Made by a program: the position numbers and the translations under genes
Notes under the pieces: model-generated
What the model was told of the DNA's origin: nothing
The model's database searches: none
Seen by the model: only the letters and a program-made list of their open reading frames with translations
Source: Methylobacterium sp. E-005
GTDB taxonomy: Bacteria; Pseudomonadota; Alphaproteobacteria; Rhizobiales; Beijerinckiaceae
DNA length: 37,777 nucleotides
NCBI RefSeq assembly: GCF_022829725.1
Contig: NZ_JAKSYG010000050.1
Coordinates: 1 to 37,777, forward strand
Reading direction: 5' to 3'
Part shown: one piece after another, positions 31,766 through 37,777 of the stretch
Layout: the number at the start of each line of letters is the position of its first letter
Position numbering within the stretch: the first letter of the stretch is position 1

Positions 31766-32107
31766 ATGTCTATGCCGATCACCACGGCCAAGATTGCGGC
31801 CGTGAGGGAGCCGGAACCGCGACCGCCGCGGGAGCTGCGATGCGGGCGTCGATCGGATCCCCTGTGGCGGGCGGCGCGGGCGTTCAGGATCGGCCCGACA
31901 CGGACGACTGACCGCGACAGCCCTTCCGGTGTTCTTCCCCGCCCCGCCGGGCTGACCCGGACCCGGTCGCGGGGACCTTCCGGCCCGGCAAGATTTGCCG
32001 CGCAGCCGATCCTGCCGATCTCGAAGGCGGACGCGTGGTTGAAAAATAAGGAGAATTTCTGGAACGCCCTATGCCTGACCGGAGGGCAGCAACGATTCGA
32101 GGGCTGA
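31766..32107 (+). CDS. Doubtful small ORF (113 aa)
   Basis: ATG 31766 has AAGGA at a good distance upstream, and the first 45 codons have G/C-rich third positions, so a gene is possible. The later part is Arg/Pro/Ser-rich and less gene-like, and the frame ends 2 nt before the gene at 32110, covering its ribosome site. No family is recognised. Confidence 0.25.
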   Translation: MSMPITTAKIAAVREPEPRPPRELRCGRRSDPLWRAARAFRIGPTRTTDRDSPSGVLPRPAGLTRTRSRGPSGPARFAAQPILPISKADAWLKNKENFWNALCLTGGQQRFEG

Positions 32108-32109
32108 AT

Positions 32110-32709
32110 ATGTCGGCGAACGCAGTATCGGGATCATCACTCCGGCAGGATCTCGTCAGCGCCCTGCGGCAGGCGCGCGCCGCCAGCGTCCAGCCGATCG
32201 ACGCCAGCGGCTACAGCACGGCGAGCCAGGATGCCGGCACCGCCCAGGCCACCGGATCGGCCACGCAGTCCAGCACCACCGCCGCGAGCCCAGCCCTGTC
32301 GAGCGACCTGATGGCGTCCCTCCTCCAGTTGCAATCTGATTTCAGTCAGATGGGCCTGCAGACCGGCGTCACGTCGCCCGCCGACTCGGACAGCACGGCC
32401 TCCACATCCAACCTGACGGATGCCAGCCAGGCATCGTCCGGCCCGGCAACGGTCCATCACCATCACGGCCATCATGCCCGGCCGCCGGAATCGGAGGCTG
32501 TGGGCGACGCCCAGAGCGGGTCGTCGACCACCACGTCGGACGCGACTGCGGACCCGAGCGCCACGTCGACCGGGAACTCCGCCGCCACCGAGCCGGGTGA
32601 TGGCCTGCAGGCCCTCTTCCAGCAGATGACGAAGGCGATCGCCGCCTATGCCACCGCGGGCCCTGCCGGCATCGCGGCATCGGTGCTGACGAGTTCGTCC
32701 AAGGCCTGA
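32110..32709 (+). CDS. Ser/Thr/Ala-rich protein with a His cluster (199 aa)
   Basis: Start ATG 32110 follows GAGGG at 6 nt. Not recognised. Low-complexity Ser/Thr/Ala/Gln regions flank a helix (LMASLLQLQSDFSQMGL, residues about 67-83). A stretch of His follows (VHHHHGHHARP, residues about 114-124) and could bind metal ions such as Ni or Co. A second helix DGLQALFQQMTKAIAAYATAG lies near the C-terminus. No signal peptide. The composition and absence of Lys resemble surface or secreted disordered proteins, but export is not shown. Confidence 0.7.
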   Translation: MSANAVSGSSLRQDLVSALRQARAASVQPIDASGYSTASQDAGTAQATGSATQSSTTAASPALSSDLMASLLQLQSDFSQMGLQTGVTSPADSDSTASTSNLTDASQASSGPATVHHHHGHHARPPESEAVGDAQSGSSTTTSDATADPSATSTGNSAATEPGDGLQALFQQMTKAIAAYATAGPAGIAASVLTSSSKA

Positions 32710-32780
32710 ACCGCGCACGGGACGACGCCCCTGGAGCAGCGCGCGTTTCCCTGGCATGATCGGCCCGATCGGAGGCCGCC

Positions 32781-33359
32781 ATGTTGCTGACCGTACCCGT
32801 GATCCTTGGCAGCGTCCGGCGCGACCGGATCGGCATCCGGGCAGCACGCTTTCTGATCGCGCAACTCGAAGCGCGCGGTCATGCGGCACCGCTGGTCGAC
32901 CCGGCCGAACTGAAACTCCCGCTGCTCGACAGGATGTACAAGGAACATCCGGCCGGCACCGCACCGGACGCCCTGGAGCGGCTGGCCGCGCTCTACCGGA
33001 GTGCCGACGCGTTCCTGGTGGTCACGGCGGAGTACAATCACGGCGTACCGCCGGCGCTTTCGAACACGCTCGATCACTTTCTCGAGGAGTATTATTGGCG
33101 CCCGTCGGCGATCTGCTGCTACTCGGCGGGTCAGTTCGGTGGTGTCCGCGCGGCCATGCCGCTGCGGGCGATGCTCGCCGAGATGGGCATGCCCAGCATC
33201 CCCTCGCTCCTGCCCATCCCGCGCCTGCAGAACGCCATCGCGGAAGACGGTACCCCCACCGAACCGCGGCTGGGACCCTCCACGCAGCGCTTTCTCGACG
33301 AGTTGACATGGTACGCGGAGGCTCTTGGCGAGCGCCGTCTGCGCGGGACGCCCTATTGA
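32781..33359 (+). CDS. NADPH-dependent FMN reductase (192 aa)
   Basis: A flavodoxin-like fold enzyme that uses NAD(P)H to reduce FMN or quinones/azo compounds. The phosphate loop is ILGSVRRDRIGIRAARFL (residues 8-25), the usual GSxRxxSxxxxxxR form here varied. The conserved AEYNHGVPPALSNTLDHF (residues about 83-100; the usual pattern is PEYNxSxPxxLKNxxD) and AICCYSAGQFGGVRAAMPLR confirm the family. GGAGG lies 5 nt before ATG 32781. It stands alone; physiological role not given by neighbours. Confidence 0.9.
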   Translation: MLLTVPVILGSVRRDRIGIRAARFLIAQLEARGHAAPLVDPAELKLPLLDRMYKEHPAGTAPDALERLAALYRSADAFLVVTAEYNHGVPPALSNTLDHFLEEYYWRPSAICCYSAGQFGGVRAAMPLRAMLAEMGMPSIPSLLPIPRLQNAIAEDGTPTEPRLGPSTQRFLDELTWYAEALGERRLRGTPY

Positions 33360-33539
33360 TCGCCGCACACAGCAGCGTCGGCGGAGGCTCGCAACATGCC
33401 CCGATCGCTCCCGCGATCACCCAGCGTCGAGGACGTTTCGCTTCGTGCTCAGACCGCTTTTCGCTGTTGCAAAAAGGTGGCTGCACGTCCAGCCGAAGTA
33501 TGAGAGCTTAACCGTGTCCCCGAACACGGATTGAGTCCG

Positions 33540-33872
33540 ATGAAGATCGAAGACCGGGCGCTCCTTCAGGAGCGTGTGCGGACGCTTGTCTTGCGCCACG
33601 CGCTCCAAGCTGTCCTCGACCGCCTCGCGACTGCAACCCGCGGGGCCGGCCAGGACGCGGAAGCCGAATTGCTGACCCTGGAGCAGTCCCTGGTCGCGGC
33701 CGCACGCAGCCTCGCCGATCGCGCGAGCGCCCAGAAGCTGGCGGTGCTGGTCGCAGTCGAGGATGCGACCGCCACGATCCGCACTGCCTTCGACAACGCG
33801 CACGACCGTCTCGACATGCTGGCTCCGCCACACCTCGCCCTGGTCGAAGTGCCGGCCGCGGTCGCCGCCTGA
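33540..33872 (+). CDS. Hypothetical helical protein (110 aa)
   Basis: Not recognised. ATG 33540; the ribosome site is weak. Nearly all of the protein is helical with heptad-like Leu/Ala/Val (RTLVLRHALQAVLDRLATA, residues about 14-32; LAVLVAVEDATATIRTAFDNAHDRLDML, about 67-94), so a coiled coil or helical bundle is likely. No signal peptide. Context is gene-poor on its right side. Confidence 0.55.
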   Translation: MKIEDRALLQERVRTLVLRHALQAVLDRLATATRGAGQDAEAELLTLEQSLVAAARSLADRASAQKLAVLVAVEDATATIRTAFDNAHDRLDMLAPPHLALVEVPAAVAA

Positions 33873-34518
33873 GCAGGTCGGCGGCGACAGCCCGACGCTT
33901 CCTCCGCCCGGACCCCTGGGGGATCGCAGGGTTTTGTCGCGGACGGGTCGGTCACCTTCGCGAATCAGCCGAGATGGCCTCACTGGACCGGTGCGATTTG
34001 ACCCAATCCGTGCCCGTGTGAATGAAGCTCTGGGTTCGCGACAGTCTCGGCGGCCCGTTCGACGTTTTTGAATATTGCGAGACGTGCGGAGAACCGGACC
34101 GGCGTGGCGCGCACCACCGCGAGGAACACGTCCCCGCCAGTCGGCCCCACACGTTCGATCCATTGCACACTAGTTAGAAAACCCGATATGTTCTCACATT
34201 GAACATTCTTTGTCAGCCAAATTATGACCTAACACTCTCAGAAAAATGAGTTTATCCAATACGTTATTCGGTAATACTATAGAATACGTCCGATATTTTT
34301 ACTCAAACTCGATTTACGACCGTCCAGCGACGTTAATCTCGGCCAATGGATCACAGGCGGTCGCACGCGCGGCCCTGACTGACCGGTGAGGACGACGCCG
34401 CCCCCTCCGATCGAAGCCCTTCTGAAACAACGGACTCCGCGGCCAGGGCTTTGATCAAGCCGCGACGTTTCGATGGTCGCGGCCCCATCGCTGCACAGCG
34501 CAGCCAAGCGGCCCGCGG
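33873..34518. other. Gene-poor stretch containing an A+T-rich tract
   Basis: Some 645 bp without a supported gene. Bases about 34165-34320 are clearly A+T-rich in a G/C-rich genome. In it lies ATGTTC (34188-34193), spacer TCACATT, GAACAT (34201-34206), a perfect 6-bp inverted repeat, and ACGTTATTC (34261-34269) facing GAATACGT (34282-34289). Frames here are short. It could be a promoter/operator for a small RNA, a scar of a mobile element, or a protein-binding site; none can be decided from sequence. Confidence 0.5.
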
Positions 34519-34734
34519 CTATTGCTTAGCGCGGTTGATGATCGTCCAGAGAACCCGGGCCACCGGCTCGGTCACCGTCCGGCGGTACTTGCGGTGGACG
34601 AGTTGGCCGTTGTGGAAGACGTCCTGCTCCACGTAGAGCCTCTCGCCATCCCAGCGGACGATGTTGTCGGACTCGAACGTCTCCTCGACGCCGAGATCGC
34701 CCCGCAGAATCGAGCTACCCGTCTGATTCAGCAT
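34519..34734 (-). CDS. Hypothetical protein (71 aa)
   Basis: Not recognised. The start ATG 34734 is chosen because GAGGA lies 7 nt upstream; GTG 34752 is an alternative. The product has a polar, mixed composition with residues like FESDNIVRWDGERLYVEQDVF (about 21-41), which suggests a small beta sheet, and a helical C-terminus (VARVLWTIINRAKQ). No signal peptide or membrane segment. It borders the A+T-rich tract on the left. Confidence 0.55.
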   Translation of the reverse strand: MLNQTGSSILRGDLGVEETFESDNIVRWDGERLYVEQDVFHNGQLVHRKYRRTVTEPVARVLWTIINRAKQ

Positions 34735-35071
34735 ACGCGCGTCCTCGTTCACGCAATCGGTTTACCGGAGAGCGCGCCGTGCCCGCCCATGCCGCATGCT
34801 CTACCGTGCGTCGCGGACGGCTCCCCAGTCTGGCAGCATAGGTGGGCGCAGCCGGACATACCAGCGACGCCGGGGACGCAAATGCGTGGCCGTAACGCGG
34901 ACGCGACCGTCAACGATCGAGCGTCGCGATTGCGTATCGGCTGCGCCTTATGTGCGCTTTTGCACGTCGGGAGCGGAACGGCCGTGCGATGTTGAGTGAG
35001 CGCGTCAGGGCTGCACGCAGGGCACGTCTCAGGCGTGGCCGCTCGCCCGCGAGCTTGCCACGGAGGCGCTC
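34735..35071. other. Gene-free spacer
   Basis: Some 337 bp between divergent small genes. I see only short frames without good ribosome sites or recognisable products, and no repeat. It should hold the promoters of the genes at 34519-34734 and 35072-35224. Confidence 0.3.
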
Positions 35072-35224
35072 ATGGTCGTCCGCCCATTCCGCTTCGTCGC
35101 CCCGGCGCTGGCCGCCCTCGGCCTGATCGGCCTGCGCCTGCTCAGCCCGATCATCGGTCCGGCGACGCCCCCAACCTCCAACGCGATCGAGGAGGGGGGC
35201 GTGGTGTTCCGGCACTACCTCTGA
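35072..35224 (+). CDS. Small membrane protein (50 aa)
   Basis: ATG 35072 follows a strong GGAGG at 5 nt. The product is 50 residues with a basic start (VVRPFRF), a hydrophobic helix (APALAALGLIGLRLL, residues about 10-24), a Pro/Thr turn and a polar tail (EEGGVVFRHYL). Probably single-pass, N-in. No family recognised. It converges on the gene at 35229 with only 4 bp between the stops. Confidence 0.55.
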   Translation: MVVRPFRFVAPALAALGLIGLRLLSPIIGPATPPTSNAIEEGGVVFRHYL

Positions 35225-35228
35225 AGGC

Positions 35229-35702
35229 TCAGCCGCGCCGATTCAGGACGGCGCCGGGTCCGGCACAGGCGGGATGCGCCGACGGTCCGAGGATGATGTC
35301 GCCCTGCTGCGGATTGTTGACCGTGAAGGGCGCCGTTTCCTGGAGACCGATGAAGCCGCGTCCCAGCTGCGGGACGAACAGGTCGCCGCCGAAGCGCACG
35401 AAGCAGCGGTCGAGCACCGCCTCGTAGTCGAAGGTCCGCTGCTCCACCGGCGCGGCCCCGGCCTGCGGGATGCCGCAATAGGCCGCCACGTCGATCTGCC
35501 CGGGCCGCGACAACCGCATCGACACGGACTGGCCCGGCAGGAGCACGGCCGGCACGCCCCCGTCCTGACGCGCCACCACGACGAGGCTCGACCGGTTGTA
35601 GACCCTGCGCAGGCAATCGGCCGAGGCGGGGGAGGGGACCGAGGCGAACCCCGCGAGCGTGAGCCCGATGCCGGCCCAGGCGCACCAAACACGCTTCGTC
35701 AC
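35229..35702 (-). CDS. Secreted hypothetical protein (157 aa)
   Basis: Start GTG 35702 is set by GGAGG upstream; the frame is open to 35810 but unlikely to be translated. The first 27 residues form a Sec signal ending SPASA, before DCLRRV. The mature part is Gly/Val/Pro-rich, probably a small beta protein, with Cys in CLRR, YCGIP, RCFVRF and HPACAGP, four residues that could form two disulfides in the periplasm. Not recognised. Convergent with the small membrane gene at 35072. Confidence 0.7.
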   Translation of the reverse strand: MTKRVWCAWAGIGLTLAGFASVPSPASADCLRRVYNRSSLVVVARQDGGVPAVLLPGQSVSMRLSRPGQIDVAAYCGIPQAGAAPVEQRTFDYEAVLDRCFVRFGGDLFVPQLGRGFIGLQETAPFTVNNPQQGDIILGPSAHPACAGPGAVLNRRG

Positions 35703-35852
35703 CGCAAATCCTCCGCCGGACGACCGTTCGACCCGTATTGGCCGCGTTTCGTGTAAACCGCGGCCAGCGTGGCCGCACAATACGAACACCATAACACGTC
35801 TCGCGTTCACCCCCGCGGCGATATTCGATCGGATGACGGTGGAAAACCGGTC

Positions 35853-37103
35853 TCAGCGCCGCTCGTAGAGCAGCCGCGCCCGGATCGTCCCCGGGATGGC
35901 CCGGATCTCCGTCAGCAGCACCTCGGCATCCGCGTCAATGGCATCGGTCTCCAGAACCACGTAACCGACCTCGCCATCGGTCTGGTAGAATTGCGCCGCG
36001 ATGTTGACGTGCCCACGGGAGAACACGTCGTTCAGGCGGCCCAGCATGCCGGGCAGGTTGCGCTGCACGTGGATGAAGCGCGTGCCGGTCGGCCGGGCGG
36101 GGAGCTGGACCTGCGGGAAATTCACGGCCCCGACCGTCGAGCCGATATCCGAATAATCGATGAGCTTGCGCGCCACCTCGGATCCGATGCGTTCCTGGGC
36201 TTCCTCGGTCGAGCCGCCGATATGCGGGGTCAGGATCACGTTCTCGAGCCCCTGGAGCGGGCTCACGAAGGGCTCGGCGTTGGAGCCGGGCTCCACCGGG
36301 AAGACGTCGATGGCTGCGCCTTTGAGGTGGCCGTCGCGCAGGGCCGCCGCGAGGGCCTCGAGGTCGACCACCGTGCCCCGGGCGTTGTTGATCAGGAAGG
36401 CGCCAGGCTTCATCGCCCGGATCTCGGCCTCACCGATCATGTTGGCGGTGGAATCGGTCTCGGGCACGTGCAGCGAGACCACGTCACTCTGCGCCAGAAG
36501 TTCGTGCAGCGACGTGGTGGGTTCGGTGTTGCCGTGGCGCAGCTTGTCGGTGTGGTCGTAGAACAGGACGCGCATGCCCATCGCCTCGGCGAGCGTCGAG
36601 AGCTGCGTGCCGATATTGCCGTAGCCGACGATGCCGAGCGTCTTGCCGCGCACCTCGAGGGAGCCCACCGCCGACTTGTCCCACCGGCCCGCATGGGCGC
36701 CGACCGAACGCGGCACGATGCGGCGCAGCAGCATCACGATCTCGCCGATGGTCAGCTCCGCGACCGAACGGGTGTTCGAGAAGGGTGCGTTGAATACCGG
36801 GATGCCGCGGTGTCGGGCCGCCTCCAGATCCACCTGATTCGTGCCGACCGAGAAGCAGCCCACCGCCAGCAACCGGTCGGCCGCCTCGAACGCCGACGCG
36901 TCGAGTTGGGTGCGCGAGCGGATGCCCAGCATGTGCACGCCCTGCAGCGCCTCGTAGAGCGCCTCCCGATCCAAGGCTTTCGGCAACCGGGTGAGATTGG
37001 TGTAGCCGGCCGCCCGCATCAGCGCCACGGCGCTGTCGTTGATACCTTCGAGGAGCAGGATCCGAATCTTGTCCTTCGGCAGGGAGAGCTTGTCGGGCGT
37101 CAT
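35853..37103 (-). CDS. serA: D-3-phosphoglycerate dehydrogenase (416 aa)
   Basis: Oxidises 3-phosphoglycerate to 3-phosphohydroxypyruvate with NAD+, the first step of serine synthesis; serine is also a key intermediate of the serine cycle in methylotrophs. The NAD-binding motif GIVGYGNIG lies at residues 157-165; the catalytic residues are R242 (NNARGTVVD), E271 (VEPGS) and H294 (LTPHIGGST). The C-terminal domain (about 343-416, RFIHVQRNLPGMLGRLNDVF) is the ACT domain that binds serine for feedback inhibition. The length and layout match E. coli SerA. ATG 37103 has no strong ribosome site. Confidence 0.95.
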   Translation of the reverse strand: MTPDKLSLPKDKIRILLLEGINDSAVALMRAAGYTNLTRLPKALDREALYEALQGVHMLGIRSRTQLDASAFEAADRLLAVGCFSVGTNQVDLEAARHRGIPVFNAPFSNTRSVAELTIGEIVMLLRRIVPRSVGAHAGRWDKSAVGSLEVRGKTLGIVGYGNIGTQLSTLAEAMGMRVLFYDHTDKLRHGNTEPTTSLHELLAQSDVVSLHVPETDSTANMIGEAEIRAMKPGAFLINNARGTVVDLEALAAALRDGHLKGAAIDVFPVEPGSNAEPFVSPLQGLENVILTPHIGGSTEEAQERIGSEVARKLIDYSDIGSTVGAVNFPQVQLPARPTGTRFIHVQRNLPGMLGRLNDVFSRGHVNIAAQFYQTDGEVGYVVLETDAIDADAEVLLTEIRAIPGTIRARLLYERR

Positions 37104-37425
37104 GACATCGATCGTCTGGCAATGGGTCGCGACGAATGGGGACGCCGTCGGCCCTGATGGTGAACCGCGAGGGATACGAGTCTGCCCTGTGCGATGCAAC
37201 ATGCCGCGGCGCTAGGCAGCATCCAGGGGCGCCGGGCCTGCGGGACCAGGATGCCTCTGAGTCCTCGCCGCTAGTCAGCACCCGTGTGCCGAACATTCCG
37301 GCAGGTCGACCTTCGAAACAGCACTGTTGAGCGGAACCGACGTGATCCTGGAGCTTTGTAGGCTTCTATACTGTTCATACCCCTCCCGCTCGGCGTTGTG
37401 CCGATGCCCGATACGGTCCACGCCA
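37104..37425. other. Divergent spacer between serA and the transglutaminase-like gene
   Basis: Some 322 bp. A pair GCATCC (37219-37224)/GGATGC (37249-37254) can form a hairpin in the serA leader. TATACT (37367-37372) is a possible -10 for the rightward gene, without a clear -35. No coding frame is supported and no repeat was seen. Confidence 0.35.
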
Positions 37426-37777
37426 ATGCATATCCGCACCGGTTTCGCGATCAGCTTCGATACGTTCGGCCCGACGCCGATGAACCTGCTCCTGAACGTC
37501 CACGCCGATCGCCGCAACGACCTGATCACCCCGGAGGCGATCACCTTCGACCCGCCGGTGCCGATGCATCAGCACGTCGATGCGTTCGGAAACGTCTGCA
37601 CCCGCATCGTCGCCCCCGGCGGCCGCATCACCATGGCGGCGGACTTCACGGTTGCGGATTCCGGCGCGCCGGACGTGATCGAGCCCGAGGCGCGCCAGAT
37701 CCCGGTGCAGGACCTGCCCGACGCCGTGCTGATGTTCCTGCTCGGCTCGCGCTACTGCGACACCGACAAGCTGTCCC
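37426..37777 (+). CDS. Transglutaminase-like protein, N-terminal part (cut by window edge)
   Basis: ATG 37426 opens a frame that runs past the end of the window; 117 codons are visible. The text matches the N-terminal beta region of the bacterial transglutaminase-like (cysteine-protease fold) family: FDTFGPTPMNLLLNVHADR, VDAFGNVCTRIVAPGGRI, LPDAVLMFLLGSRYCDTDKLS. The catalytic Cys-His-Asp part lies downstream, outside the window, so activity cannot be judged. No signal peptide at the start, so cytoplasmic. Divergent from serA. Confidence 0.85.
   Translation, partial: MHIRTGFAISFDTFGPTPMNLLLNVHADRRNDLITPEAITFDPPVPMHQHVDAFGNVCTRIVAPGGRITMAADFTVADSGAPDVIEPEARQIPVQDLPDAVLMFLLGSRYCDTDKLS

Noticed and set aside
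34188..34206. LexA site
   Set aside because: The half-sites are inverted (GTTC-N7-GAAC), not the direct GTTC-N7-GTTC known for alphaproteobacterial LexA.
35769..37157. Rightward frame of 462 codons opposite serA
   Set aside because: Shadow of serA, which has all catalytic residues on the other strand.

Overview
The window is high-GC DNA from an alphaproteobacterium, most likely Methylobacterium/Methylorubrum (Hyphomicrobiales). This rests on the strong G/C third-position bias, the mix of families (DUF2231, DUF2336, PRC-barrel, lipoprotein PQQ-type sugar dehydrogenase, GH15) and several very small secreted or hydrophilic proteins of a kind usual in that genus. Genus is inferred, not proven.

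Left part (1 to about 5641): the right end of an integrative element. A leftward P4-type tyrosine integrase (3893-5419) lies beside a 51-bp copy of the 3' part of a tRNA-Lys(CUU) gene (5591-5641) that lacks its 5' half. An element inserted in a tRNA 3' end leaves such a copy at its far boundary, so 1-5590 should be element DNA and 5642 onward chromosome; the intact tRNA-Lys and other boundary should lie left of the window. The cargo is a rightward string of unrecognised small genes (330-2733) ending in a 13-bp-stem terminator, a metallophosphoesterase, and a divergent pair of tiny genes with a palindromic/LexA-like operator between them. Three cargo genes share a leader layout: a hairpin ending 17-18 nt before the start codon.

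Middle part (5642 to about 26700): chromosome-like. First come small envelope genes (a lipoprotein ORF whose only well-placed start is ATC, a second small lipoprotein, a repeat-containing secreted protein, an RMF-like protein). Then a sugar dehydrogenase/DUF2231 operon, an HD-domain (alarmone hydrolase-like) protein, a PRC-barrel protein, an EamA transporter, a secreted protein, a nitroreductase, a flavin reductase-like protein, a lytic transglycosylase coupled to a DUF2336 protein, a GH15 glycosidase, an OmpR-type two-component system, a chemoreceptor, and an arginase gene joined end to start with ureD.

Right part (26700 to 37777): tRNA-Cys and tRNA-Asn flank a second chemoreceptor. They are followed by a membrane diguanylate cyclase without an I-site, small hydrophilic proteins, an FMN reductase, a gene-poor A+T-rich tract (about 34165-34320), small hypothetical genes, serA, and the start of a transglutaminase-like gene cut by the window edge.

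Coupled units are 2130/2449, 9561-7763, 15311/16390, 20099/20851 and 24857/25825. No insertion sequence, CRISPR array, rRNA or replication origin was found.
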